Assembly (NCBI RefSeq): GCF_000340215.1
Contig: NW_006921555.1
Location: 250,666 to 314,665 of the forward strand
Origin: Pseudocercospora fijiensis CIRAD86
Lineage: Eukaryota > Ascomycota > Dothideomycetes > Mycosphaerellales > Mycosphaerellaceae
Reading direction: 5' to 3'
DNA: 64,000 bases
The notes beneath the pieces were generated by a model. It saw only the letters and a program-made list of their open reading frames with translations, was not told where the DNA came from and searched no databases. The position numbers and the translations under genes are program-made. How positions within the stretch are numbered: the stretch's first letter is position 1; each line of letters opens with the position of its first letter. This document shows positions 49,587 to 60,999 of the stretch, one piece after another.

Positions 49587-50300
49587 TTGCGTATAGTCTC
49601 TATAACATTTAATCGTATAGTTAAAGAAGTAGATATAGGCCGGTTAACTAAGTAGATAGCGCTTAAATAAGATTAAATAGCGAGCGACTAGCGCACTACT
49701 AAATAAATAGATAGCCTATTATATATAATAGCGTATAATCTAGGTTTATTGCTTTATCGACTTTACTAGACTAGCGTCGAGAATAATAGGATTCTATTAT
49801 ACTATTATTGTTCTATATGCTTAGAATAACAAAATTGCTATATAGTACTAACCTCTCTTTATCCGGAAGCTATACTATACTATTAGAGATAGAGCCTCGT
49901 AGTATAGGTAGAAATCTCGACCTATAAAGTCGGAAATTAGTATCTCGGAAGAGGCGTTCTCTACTACTATATATAGCGATTTATATTTACTCGGAGCTAT
50001 AGAATACCGCTAGATATTCTATTATACTGTCTACTTAATATATAGATTACTATAGCTCTTAACCCTTATATATACTATAGGGTTATCGAGGACGATAACG
50101 AGGTAGACTAACTTTACTTAATAGGCCCTAAATTCTTTATATAGTTAACTACTTAAGGAACGAAATTATTACGTAGTTGTATAAGCTAGAAGGACTATAA
50201 TTAATTAAATAAAGACGTTGTTACTTATTTATATACTTATATAATTATTTATATAATTTAATATTACGGAGACTGTTTCTATAATCGTAGTATTATATAC
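49587..50300. other. no gene recognised
   Basis: TA-rich RIP-degraded sequence that may still belong to Z-B. No frame or repeat could be supported. Confidence 0.3.
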
Positions 50301-50329
50301 CTAATCTAAGAACATTACCTTTAAGTAGC

Positions 50330-51870
50330 GTAGGGTTCTCTTCCTCTATCGACACTTTACGTAGAGTAGCCGTACCCTCTTCTATTACTAGTAGCTCGCG
50401 TTCCTTCGCTATACTTAGTCGCTATAGTACGACGAGCGTAATATCGTTGTCGTACGCCTCCTCCCTCTCTAGAAGTTCGATTAGAGTTATATCTGCTATA
50501 CCGTTCGCTAGGTAGGCGATACTATAGCGCTACTAATATATAATCGTTCCTAAGACTTTAACGTTACCTTCGAGGTTAAATGCCCCGATTCCGATCTCGT
50601 ACTCTATCTCGCTATATAGTAGTTTAAGGTTATAGCGAAGCGCCTTAATATCCGCTATTATAACGTTAAAGTCCGGTAGATAGTAATAAACTAAGAAGCG
50701 ATACTATATTAATAGCTAAGTTTTCTTATCGAGTCTATACCGAGTATAACGCTTAAGGCTAAATATACCTTTAGTCTTATTACCTAGATCGGTAATAATC
50801 TAATATAAATACTAGTACTTCCTACAATCCGGCGACCGTAGCTACGCCGCGCGAGAAACTAGAACATTATATATAAAACCGCCGTATACGAGTGCGACCG
50901 ATATTAAGCAAAATCTAGTATATACCGCTAATCTATCCGCACTTTGCTATACGTCTTTTAACTACCGCCGATCCTTATCTCGTATATCCTAGAGTCTAGA
51001 ACGTAAGGTCTATATAAACCGGAAATATACGAGGGCGACGTCGTAGAGTCGTAGAGGTACTAACGCCGAGCTACGATACCCGAAGAATATATTATAATAA
51101 CTTAAGTAGAGGTTGTCTATAAGGTGCTTAACGAATAGCAATTAGTCGTATATAGACCGCGACTACTACCTTAGTATACTCTCCGAGCTTAAGTTAATAT
51201 ATTCGTCGAGCCTCCTTTAACTACGTTCTCTATTATATAGGTAAAGGTTATTCCCGAGACTATATAGCGGTCTAAATGCGGCTAATAATTATACTATCGT
51301 ACTAGGCCTACTATTATTATAGCTACTCGTATTAATTAATACCTTATAAGACGTCTCCTATAGTATATTCTCGCGCGTCGGCGCTAGCCGCTAAGGACAA
51401 TAAGGTAGTAAGTAACTACCCTATATAATCGAGAGTATACGGATATATATCGTTAAACTCCGTACCGGCAATAACGAGAAGTAGCGTTTATACTTCTTAA
51501 TAGGTAAAGGAGGATCCGACTTCGTCTTAATTACGACCTCGCTAAACCGGAGACTAGGCTATATACTCGCTATTACTATCCGAACCGCTTCGTCGCCGTA
51601 GTTAGTAAGTATAGGTATATATAATAAGGGTCGTAATTCGGGACTACCGTTAATATAGAGAGCGACTAGGACCGCCGTATATATCTAATTCTACGCGATA
51701 GTTCGAGTCTAACTATCGATACCGAATCCCGCCGGCTAGCGCTTATATTATATCTACTACTCCCTATCTATACTATAGTTATAAGCAACCTAGACTTTAT
51801 AGTCTCTATACCTAACGTTTACTAGATAGCGTAGGATTTAATCCTTTAGCTCGATCGATAGTTTAGAGAA
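50330..51870 (-). pseudogene. decayed gene of unknown function, minus strand
   Basis: I do not recognise it. The clearest stretch, read downward from about 51,860 to 51,400, is open apart from RIP-type stops and reads, for example, QIYTAVLVALYINGSPEL, LLYIPILTNYGDEAVRIV and FSEVVIKTKSDPPLPIKK. Below 51,350 the frame is harder to follow, perhaps because of an intron. No named domain is seen. It lies between Z-B and SNF2-D and points away from SNF2-D. Confidence 0.35.
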
Positions 51871-51940
51871 TAATATCCTCGCCTTAATTAGATAGTAGTA
51901 TAAGGTTGTTATAGTAAGCAGTAATAATAAGCGTTTAATA

Positions 51941-51967
51941 GAACTTTAGGTACGCACCTAAAATTTC
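51941..51967. repeat. HP2 half-element
   Basis: GAACTTTAGGTACGCACCTA followed by AAATTTC: a single HP2 palindrome, with residual CpA in GCACC. Confidence 0.6.
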
Positions 51968-52190
51968 CTTACGTTATACCTTATATAACCTTATATAACC
52001 TTATAGGCTATTACCTAATACTAGTACGGGTAAGCGTTAAAAGCAAACATCGCTATTAGACGCGGGATATGCCGCTAGCGGCAAATACGTAGTCCGTACG
52101 TAATATAACTTTTCTTCTTTTATAAACCTGCTCCCTCTTCTTAACTTAAATATTAATATTAACCTTCCGTAGTACTTACTATTACTAGTA

Positions 52191-52217
52191 CTGGAATAGG
52201 TGTACACCTAAAGTTTC
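52191..52217. repeat. HP2 half-element with unmutated core
   Basis: AGGTGTACACCTAAAGTTTC. Unlike other members the core keeps TG and CA, giving the likely original HP2 core AGGTGTACACCT. Confidence 0.65.
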
Positions 52218-52851
52218 TTTAAAAACACTAATAGTTAAACTATTTTCGAAAGAAACATATTACTATAATCGCGAAAAAACTATAGCTATAAGTTCCCTAC
52301 TTATCCCTAGCGCGCGTAAGCGTAAATTAGGTACTAGTCCGCTAAGCGACCCGCCCTAAACCCCGACGTCTACTACTAAGAAGTAGTATACCCTACTACT
52401 TAGCCTCGGCGATTCTTCCCCGAAAGAGTCGCTAGTAAAGAAGGCTAAGACCGCTAATACGCCTAAGAAGTTAACTAAAGCTAAGTAGGATAAGACTATC
52501 GGTATAGAGATAGACTAAGATAAGCTTAACCTAGCCGAGTAGAGGTTTAAGGAAGGTCGCGTTAATAGCTTTAAGGATATTATAGACAAGACCCGTAGCG
52601 TAGTAACGGCCCTATCCTATAGTTAAGGTATCTATATAGCCGCCTACTCCGCTAGATCTATTAAGAACGAGACTACCGTAGGAGCTATAGAGATCCTAGT
52701 CGGCGACTAGTTCGTACGTATAATAGCGAAGCTCGAGCTAGCGTTTAAGTATTTCTACTTATATCGCGTCGTAAGTATAATAGGCCTAAGTATACCCCCT
52801 TTTTTTATTCTTTTTTTCCTTTACCGTTATATCGATTCTACTTAAAAGATA

Positions 52852-52905
52852 AAACTTTAGGTATATACCTATTCTACGCGTTAAATAGGTACGTACCTAA
52901 AGTTT
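52852..52905. repeat. HP2 element 1 in SNF2-D intron 1
   Basis: AAACTTTAGGTATATACCTA and TAGGTACGTACCTAAAGTTT are inverted copies around TTCTACGCGTTAAA. The host intron is 52,771-53,093. Confidence 0.8.
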
Positions 52906-52955
52906 CCTTAAAATACTACGATTTAGGTATACGCTTTAAGTTAACTCTAAAAATA

Positions 52956-53050
52956 AAACTTTAGGTATATACCTATTCTATATATTAAATAGGTACGTAT
53001 CTAAAGTTTCTTCGAAGGTTTATAATTTAGGTATACGCCTAAAGTTTCTA
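52956..53050. repeat. HP2 element 2 and half-element in SNF2-D intron 1
   Basis: A full element at 52,956-53,010 (AAACTTTAGGTATATACCTA ... TAGGTACGTATCTAAAGTTT) is followed by a single palindrome, ATTTAGGTATACGCCTAAAG. With element 1 this intron holds at least two full units and is longer than the others (323 bp). Confidence 0.75.
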
Positions 53051-54594
53051 TATTCTTAATTCTCCTCTCTAGAATAGTACTAAGTTATTATAGCAAACAT
53101 TTAGTAAATACGAGAGCGCGTCGGCTAAGTACGCTAGACCCCTAGCGGGCACTCGGCGTAAAGCTAGACCGACTAAGCGTAAGGGCAAACAGCCTGTTTT
53201 ATTAGAATACGTTAGTAATAGCGAAGACGCCTAAGGTTTAAACGATATAGTAGAGTAAGACTCTAATAACGACGTCGATAAGATAGATATCGATAAGAAA
53301 GATAGCGGTAACTAGTAGAGCTACCGACTCTAGCTTACGCCGAATAAGATCCTTAAGACTATCTCTAGCTTTACTAAAGGCTAGATTAAGGTTAAGAGTA
53401 TAACGGCGGAGGACGACGACGAGGTAGATCGCGCTCTTATAAGCCCGCGCTATCCCGATATCGTTAAGGGCAACCTAAAGCGTATAGCCTTTATCTATAT
53501 CCGCGCCGTATAGAAGATAAAGGTTATTCTAGACTTCCTCGATCCTATAATCGATCGGCTAGATCTAGTATATATTCCTACGTTCTTCGTAGGCACTCCT
53601 ACTATACTTTATAGACCTACTCTCTAGCTAGTCTATCTAGTCCTAGAACTAGAGATATACGGAGAAGACCTCTATCGAGGACTACTACTCTTATATCTAT
53701 ATAATAAGATAAAGAATAAGAATAATAACGCCTCGGTTAACCTATTACTCGAGCCGATAAGGATCTCCTACGTCGCTACTACTACTACCCCGGTCTATAT
53801 CGACCCGAAGGCTAGCCGAGTAAATACTAAAGAGTAGGAAGAGCGTATAAGTAATATTATAGAGATATTACTAAACCTCGTTAAGAAGGGTCTATACGAT
53901 AGATCTACTACTACGGAGATATAGCGTATATAAGGTAATACCGATCCGGATACTACGCTTAAGACGTTCGATATTTTATCTAAGCGCGGTAATATAAATC
54001 TAGGGACTAGCCTACGCCTAGATAACTTTACTAATAATAAGGCGCGTATCGCCTATATTAATAATATTATCCTTACTACCGGTAGCGCGCGTCTATATCT
54101 ATAGCTTTTTAGCGATCCTACTAAGATCGAGCGCCTAGGGTTCGATACCGTAATACCTAAGGTTAATATAGGCGAAGTATAAGCCTTCTAATAGCGTTAC
54201 GCCGAAGATACTAATAATAAGCGTACTAGCGCCTATAATACCGATAGTACCCTAGTTATCGATAGTAAGATATTTACGCTTATTAACTCTATTATAAACT
54301 AGAAGAGCGCTAAGGTACCTACGTTCGAGGACGCCTATACTTCGCTCGATATTATACCCGAAATATTAAGCGTACTAGATAGCTTTACTAAGTTAGGGTT
54401 TAAGGCTATATACTACGGGCTAAGCTTATAGCCTTAGTAGGTAACTAGTATAGCGTACCTTAAGCGTATAATACTCTCTTCTACTCGGTTCGCTATTATA
54501 GGCGACGACGTTAGCCTCGGTAAGACTATTTAGGTTCTCGTTACGATCTACGAGATAGCGAAAGAGACTATCCGCTAGATTAAGGTCTACGATA

Positions 54595-54758
54595 GTAAGC
54601 TTTCCCTACGATTTATTATAAAACTTTAGGTACATACCTATTCTTACGAGATTTAGGTACGCGCCTAAAGTTTTATTATTTCCGATTGTTATAATTTTTA
54701 GATATACGCCTAAAGTTCCTTCCTACTAACGAAACCTTTACTAACTTTTCTTATCTAG
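54595..54758 (+). other. SNF2-D intron 2 with HP2 insert
   Basis: GTAAGC at 54,595, CTAACTTTTCTTATCTAG at the 3' end. It contains AAACTTTAGGTACATACCTA ... GGTACGCGCCTAAAGTTT (54,620-54,674) and a further half-element near 54,697. The reading frame is sound on both sides (VYDSKL before, then a new exon). Confidence 0.75.
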
Positions 54759-56178
54759 ATAAAGTCCGTTCCCGCGTAAGCGTCGTAATAACTAATACTA
54801 CTACGAAGTACCTAGTAGACTATCCCGACTAGTTCTCCCTCGACTAAACGCCTAAGAAGCGTAATATTATCGAGAAGATATAAGCTAGCGACGAGGTATT
54901 TAATCGTAATACCTCTATAAATAAGGCTAGAGCGGAGCTTAGTCTATATCCTAAATACCGCCTACCGATTATCGTCTACCTACCGAATAGTCTTATAGCT
55001 TAGCTTACTAATACTAGTATATACTTCTACGATCTAGAGGGTAACCGTTCTAAGTATATCTATATATATACGTTCTATTTACTCGGTATTAAGAAGAATT
55101 AGCGAGATAATTAGTTTACTAAGTCTACGCCTATCTCTACGAACCTCGAGGCTCTAAAGAGTTAGTTAGCTACTTAGAACGGCGATAACGAATAGATATC
55201 GCGCAATTTAGTACTTACTACCTACTAAGTACTACCTAGATAGATCCTTAAGGTCGGATCGACCGTTAGGATCTCTAAGAAGCGAACTATAGCTATTAAC
55301 GAAGATAATAAGGACGTCGACGGCCTCGCGGGCGATATCTTAGACGACGAGGATAGAGGTACTACGCTTACTAACCTCTAGTAGGCGGACCTTATAATAT
55401 TAAACGTTCTACTTATCCCTAAGGACTCCTTCTCTCTTATCGCGGCCGACGAGGGTTATACGGTAGGCAACCCTAAGGCTAATTAGACCGACGTATTATA
55501 TAAGTTACGACTATAGAATAGTATAGCTATTATTACTACTATAGTTATTTATAACTACGTATATAATATAGCGTCGATTATCCGCTTTAGTTAGCGCTAA
55601 GTTAAGAACCTCCTAGATTTAGGTTCTAACCTTAAGAAGAACGGTATAGACGTCGATAAATATAGACGTCTATCTTATAAGTTCGAGATACTTTACGACC
55701 GTAACTAGAGTAAGATTCTAGATATCCTATATAGGCTTACGGGCTACCCGGATCTCCTACTTAACTAGTACTACCTAGCCGCGCTCTATCCTAAAGCGAT
55801 CTATAAGGCGATAGATAGTACGACAAATGTCGGCTTCGTAATACTACTACTTCTAAGTCTAGTCTAAATCCGCCGTATTAAGGGCTAAACGATTATCGCG
55901 AATAGCGTCGACTATCGTATCGGTACCGATATCCTATCTATATACTTCTATAATATCGAGATTTATATAGACGATACTAGCTATACGATCTATAATAGAG
56001 CCTATAGGTAGTTTACTAATATAGTAGATAGTAAGCGTTTATATACTATAGACGAAGACGATAAAACCGGTTATAGTACTAGCCTACGCCGTTAGCTTAT
56101 ACTAACCTCTAATAACCCTATTAGCTCGGTTATACTAAGGCGCCGCTTAGATACGAGTACTAAGCTTATTAACTTATT

Positions 56179-56278
56179 ATAAGTTTTCTAAAACTTTAGG
56201 TATATATCTTTTTTAGCTACGATTTAGGTATATACCTAAAGTTTCTATATTTTAGATATTACTAACCTTTTATTATAG
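56179..56278 (+). other. SNF2-D intron 3 with HP2 insert and mutated 5' splice site
   Basis: The donor reads ATAAGT, explained by RIP of TGTAAGT to TATAAGT. The acceptor is ACTAACCTTTTATTATAG. HP2 spans 56,190-56,244: AAACTTTAGGTATATATCTT ... AGGTATATACCTAAAGTTTC. Most of this 100-bp intron is the repeat. Confidence 0.7.
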
Positions 56279-57390
56279 GACTAATAGGTCTATCGACCCT
56301 TTTATATATCTTTATATATCCCTTAAGGGCGACCTCTAAATACTACTACCCTCGGATCGATTTAGCTACCTTAACTTCCTCTACCGCGTATTCCCGAAGT
56401 ATTATACTTTCTTAGAGATCGTCCGAAATATCGTACTTATCGAGTTACTAAAGCTCGTAGTCTAGGCCTACGAACCTATCTCGCTCCTAATTATTAAGGC
56501 TATTTACGGCCTACTCTAGATCCTATATATTATAATCCGCGCTAGTATTAGTAATCGTAGCCGCGTCCTAGCTAAGCGCGCCTTCCTAAACGACCCTAGC
56601 GTTAAAATTATAATTATCTCTTCGCGTATAGGAGCCGAGTCCGCTAACTACTAGAAGGTAGCTTTCTTTATAGTTATACTCGACGCCGTTTCGTTCCGTA
56701 TTAAGTACTAAGCTAGCGGTCGACTTTACCGTATAGGCTAAGAATACGATATAACGGTTTATATCTTAAATATCGACGAGAGTATCGATTAGGCCTTATA
56801 GTATAAGTATAAAGTACGGTTTCTTAAGTAGATTCGCTCTACCTATACCCTTAGCCTAGAAGATATAGAGGTTATTATACGAGACTACTCTTTCTAAATT
56901 AATAATACTAAGCGACGCGAAAACGACGCCGCGGAGGAGCCGACCGGCCTTATTCGAGAGTCTATCGAGACGCGTATCTATACGGTTATAGCCGACGCTC
57001 TACTACGTACTATATATAGCGTATACTCCCCTCGTACTAGTAACGTATAGGCTAATATTATAGATCCTACCGTAAAGAACCTATTACCGAACGAGACGCT
57101 ATTCTATTTAGTATATAGCGGTACGGTTACTCGTAAGGTTATCGGATAGGTCTAAGAGAAGGCTAAAGGAAACTATAACGACTAGCTCGGTAACGACGAC
57201 CTAGAACCGGACTAAGTAGATAAGCTCTATATTAAGCTAGTCGCTAAGTACGTCGAGGACTATTAGTATATCTAGCGTAAGACTAGGCCCCTAACTATTA
57301 AATAAGATAAGGTTAATCGTATCGTATAGTACTACGCCGACTAGCTTATATATAGAGATGCCGTAAAGCTAGCGTACTTAAGTAGAACCG

Positions 57391-57499
57391 GTATATTCTC
57401 CTATTTAAACTTTAGGTATATACCTATTATTATATACTTTAGATATATACCTAAAGTTTCTTCTAAATGTTTCTAAGTTAATACTAATAACGATTATAG
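57391..57499 (+). other. SNF2-D intron 4 with HP2 insert
   Basis: Donor GTATAT, acceptor TACTAATAACGATTATAG. HP2 at 57,407-57,460 makes up half of the intron: AAACTTTAGGTATATACCTA ... AGATATATACCTAAAGTTTC. Confidence 0.75.
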
Positions 57500-58410
57500 A
57501 TATCGTATTCTAGTTCTATAACTAGGTCGACTCGCTATCCGACTATATTCTTAACGGCCTTATCTACGTAGTAGAGTAGGAGAGTATAGTAGTCCCTCTA
57601 TAGCTTCGATAAGAGAGACCTCTATTCTCCCTAATATAGACTACCCCTCCCTTAAAAGAGGATAAAGAGTAGCCGCCTTAGAAGCCTAATATATTATCCC
57701 TCGGTAAGGAAGTCGAAAATAGTATTATTAATAGTAAGTAGTATAAATTAGTTGCTATAGTAAACTAGAAACTAAACGCTATAAAGGCGACCGATCTAGC
57801 TTATACCTAGGTTCGAAAGTTACTACGCGAGCTTTAGAGCCTTATTAGGATATAGGATAACTACGAGGATTAACTAATAGTATTTAAAGAGCGCTAGGCG
57901 GAGAAAGTAGCGGAGGCGTAGAAGAAAGCTTATATATTACTACCGCCGCTAGATAGTCCTCTACTATCTCTATCGCCTTCTCTACCGCCTCTATCCCTAG
58001 GTACGGTAAATAGCGATCTACTACTTCCTCTACCTCCGAGCCTATAGCTAGCTATAGTTAACGATAATCTACTATATAATCCTTCGCCGTCTCTAAGTAA
58101 TAGCGAACTTACTAATCGCTTAGATATACTACCTACTCCCTTACTCGGACCTTTAAAGCTAACCGCTTAGGAGATCGCTACTACTATCTCGAATACTAGA
58201 GATCTATATAATAAGTTTATTATTATAAACCTACCTAGTTCGCTACCCGTACCTAATAGTATCCGGGCGGCTAGCGAGATAGCGTTCGTAGCTAGATTCG
58301 ATCGGTTAAGTATATAGAAGCGAGTTCGGGCGTACGATTACCTATAGGATCTATTAGGCGGTAGTTACTAGAAGTAAGGTAAGAACCTATTTAATAAGTA
58401 GTAGAGTATT

Positions 58411-58455
58411 CGGTAATATAGTTATCGGTAATATAGTTATCGGTAATATAGTTAA
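58411..58455 (+). repeat. 15-bp tandem repeat, three units
   Basis: CGGTAATATAGTTAT occurs three times in a row (the third ends TTAA), overlapping the proposed SNF2-D stop codon. In a RIPed region such exact copies suggest recent slippage. Confidence 0.85.
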
Positions 58456-58552
58456 AGCTAGTTCGTAGTAGTAGATATCTCTCCTCTCCTATATTATATA
58501 TATATATATCTACTAGTTAGTAGCTTAGGGCGGAAATGCGTCTATAGTAATA

Positions 58553-58670
58553 AAAGTTTAGGTATATACCTAAAGTCTCTTCCTATACTAACGTAGTATT
58601 AAAGTATCTATCTTAAAAAATATATATATTATCTATATCGGCGAAAGTTTAGGTATATACTAAAAGTTTC
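58553..58670. repeat. two HP2 half-elements 3' of SNF2-D
   Basis: AAAGTTTAGGTATATACCTA followed by AAGTCTC at 58,553, and AAAGTTTAGGTATATACTAA followed by AAGTTTC at 58,643. Both are single palindromes without a second arm, each followed by similar sequence (AATATAGTATTAAAGTATCT or a close variant), so the two lie in a duplicated stretch. Confidence 0.65.
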
Positions 58671-58739
58671 TCCTTCTACTAATATAGTATTAAAGTATCT
58701 AATATATATATATAATAGCTAGTTAGTTAAAAATTGTCT

Positions 58740-59340
58740 ATAGCTATACGCGAATACGTTTAGTATATAGCTTACGTTCGAGATATAGCTCGCTATCGCT
58801 TATAAGATATTATATTCGAGATATAGCGAGATATCGCGTTCGAGATATAGCTTGCTATCGCCTTCGAGATATCGCGTTCGAGATATCCGCTATCGCCTAC
58901 GAGACGTTATATTTAAGATATAGCTCGCTATCGCTTTCGAGATATCGCGTTCGAGATATCTACTATCGCCTATAAGACGTTATATTCGAGATTTCCGCTC
59001 TCGCTTATAAGACGTCGCGTTCGAAATATCGTATCTAAGATATCGTATTCGAGATATCGCTCGCTATTACGTTCGAGATATCGCGTTTAAGATATTACGT
59101 TCGAGATATCGCGTTCGAGATATCGCTCGCTATCGCGTTTAAGATATCGTATTTTAGATATTATATTCGAGATATTACTCGCTATCGCCTTCGAGATATC
59201 GTATTCGAGATATAGCTCGCTATTATAGTTCGAGATATCGTATTTTAGATATCGTATTTTAGATATCGTATTTAAGATAGGGCTACGCCTTCGAGATATT
59301 ACGTTCGAGATATAGCTCGCTATCGCCCCCTTCTATTATA
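58740..59340 (+). repeat. satellite of 14-bp and 24-bp units
   Basis: GTTCGAGATATCGC recurs many times, either directly (14-bp period) or with an extra TCGCTATCGC (24-bp period). Variants TTTAAGATAT and TTATAAGACGT are RIP-type or older changes. About 600 bp with no gene. A last unit, GGATATAGCTCGCTTTCGC, lies right against Z-C at 60,240. Confidence 0.85.
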
Positions 59341-59427
59341 GTAGCTACTTAGAAAGTACCGATAAGTCCTATAAGCTAGCCGCTATACTATAAAGTAATA
59401 TCGGATTTAAGTTACCTTAGTAGTAGG

Positions 59428-59630
59428 TCGCCTAGGTCGCTTAAGTCGCCTAGATCGCCTAGGACGCCTAGTATACCTAGGTCGCCTAGAATACCTAGGA
59501 CGCCTAGTATACTTAGGTCGCCTAGGACGCCTAGGACGCCTAGTACGTCTAGGTCGCTTAGAACGCCTAGTATACCTAGGTCGCTTAGGACGCCTAGGAC
59601 GCCTAGTACGCCTAGGTCGCCTAGTTAGCT
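59428..59630 (+). repeat. 9-bp minisatellite, about 22 units
   Basis: Units of the form TCGCCTAGG, ACGCCTAGT, ATACCTAGG follow each other with an exact 9-bp period. ATA and ACG alternate as RIP would produce from ACG/ACA-like starts. The period is a multiple of three, so an origin in coding sequence (three-residue repeat) is possible but not shown. Confidence 0.85.
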
Positions 59631-59639
59631 ACCTATTTA

Positions 59640-60240
59640 GCTATATAACGTAATATCTTAGGGACTCCCGCGGAGGCTATATATAGTAGAATAATATATT
59701 ATATATTAATATATAAACGACAGAACTATACTAAACTACGCGTATATATATACGGATGATAGTAAGCGAGATATATAGAGTCGTAGAATAGATCTAAGTA
59801 GTAGGAAGGAACCGGAAGGTAGGGAAAAGCTAAGAGAAATATATTTACTTAAAAGCGGTTAAACGAGTTCGTATATATATACCGTATAAGTCGGCTAGAA
59901 GATAAAGGCGCTACGAGATAGTAGATAAGCGAGATATACGCGCGCGCTTAGCGCGTAAGGAAGGACCTAAAAGTAGAGGTTTACTAAGAAGCTAGTAAGT
60001 AGAATATACGTACTTACGCTTATATATCGGACGCGCTAGATAGCTATAGGGCGGAATACTAAAAAAGGGGCTCTTTTTCTAAGGTATTCTTTATAGTTCC
60101 TCTTATATAGATAGTAGCTATATTAATTTAGTACTCTCTTTAGTTTAGTTTAAAGTTTCGTATATATTCTTACTACTTAGCTACTAACCCTTATACCTTC
60201 GTTAATAAGATATTATATTTAGGATATAGCTCGCTTTCGC
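59640..60240. other. no gene seen
   Basis: Plus-strand purine-rich, TA-rich sequence. No frame could be supported. The last bases before Z-C repeat the 58.7-59.3 kb satellite motif (GATATAGCTCGCT). Confidence 0.4.
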
Positions 60241-60254
60241 TACTATAGGGCACT

Positions 60255-60270
60255 TTAGGGTTAGGGTTGG
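60255..60270 (+). repeat. telomere-like motif at the left end of Z-C
   Basis: TTAGGGTTAGGGTTGGG. The third unit keeps TG, showing what RIP changed in Z-A and Z-B. Confidence 0.8.
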
Positions 60271-60284
60271 GCGTATAGCGGGCG

Positions 60285-60990
60285 TATAGCAGGGCGCCGG
60301 CGTCGGGCTAATTAGCTATAACTAGCGATACGGCAAGGGCCGCGGGCTAATTAGCTATAACTAGCGATAGGAACGCTCGCCCTCGCGCGCGACGTCGACG
60401 AGCCCTATTTACTATTTATCGCCTCCCTTATAGAACTATTCTCTATTTATTCGATATTATAATATCGAAGGTATAAAAGAATATATTCTCGCGCCTGCTC
60501 GTAGGCCGCCTATATATATTGCGAGCTAAACAAGAAGGCGGTCGCATTCTTAGTCGTATCTCGACTGCGCCCGCGTCGGGCTAATTAGCTATAACTAGCG
60601 ATACGGCAAGGGCCGCGGGCTAATTAGCTATAACTAGCGATAGGAACGCTCGCCCTCGCGCGCGACGTCGACGAGCCCTATTTACTATTTATCGCCTCCC
60701 TTATAGAACTATTCTCTATTTATTCGATATTATAATATCGAAGGTATAAAAGAATATATTCTCGCGCCTACTCGTAGGCCGCCTACGTATATTGCGAGCT
60801 AAATAAGAAGGCGGTCGTATTCTTAGTCGTATCTCGACTGCGCCCGCGTCGGGCTAATTAGCTATAACTAGCGATACGGTAAGGGCCGCGGGCTAATTAG
60901 CTATAACTAGCGATAGGAACGCTCGCCCTCGCGCGCGACGTCGACTAGCCCTATTTACTATTTATCGCCTCCCTTATAGAACTATTCTCT
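60285..60990. repeat. 273-bp tandem repeats of Z-C (three iterations)
   Basis: CTAATTAGCTATAACTAG landmarks at 60,308, 60,581 and 60,854 keep an exact 273-bp period. Units are more alike within Z-C than in Z-A, apart from scattered RIP differences (AAACAAGAAGG against AAATAAGAAGG). Confidence 0.85.
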
Positions 60991-60999
60991 TAGAGCACT

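Larger units (their letters stand above)
52288..58416 (+). pseudogene. SNF2-family helicase pseudogene, near full length (SNF2-D)
   Basis: Start ATA at 52,288 (RIP-mutated ATG) gives a basic N-terminus (PSARKRKL). Introns visible: 52,771-53,093, 54,595-54,758, 56,179-56,278 and 57,391-57,499, each with a CTAAC/CTAAT-type branch point and an AG end. SNF2 motifs: I, IIGDDVSLGKTI (originally VGLGKT), 54,496-54,530; II, LIAADEGYTV, 55,438-55,465; C-terminal IIISSRIGAES near 56,610; motif VI GRLYRIG followed by a RIP stop and EYD, 56,717-56,752. A Gln-rich, then Ser/Pro/Leu-rich tail ends with TAA at 58,414-58,416. Each of the four introns carries HP2 inverted repeats. The protein should be a nuclear ATP-driven DNA translocase. 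It has no visible P-type promoter and little sequence likeness to SNF2-B and SNF2-C outside the motifs. Inactivated only by RIP. Confidence 0.8.
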
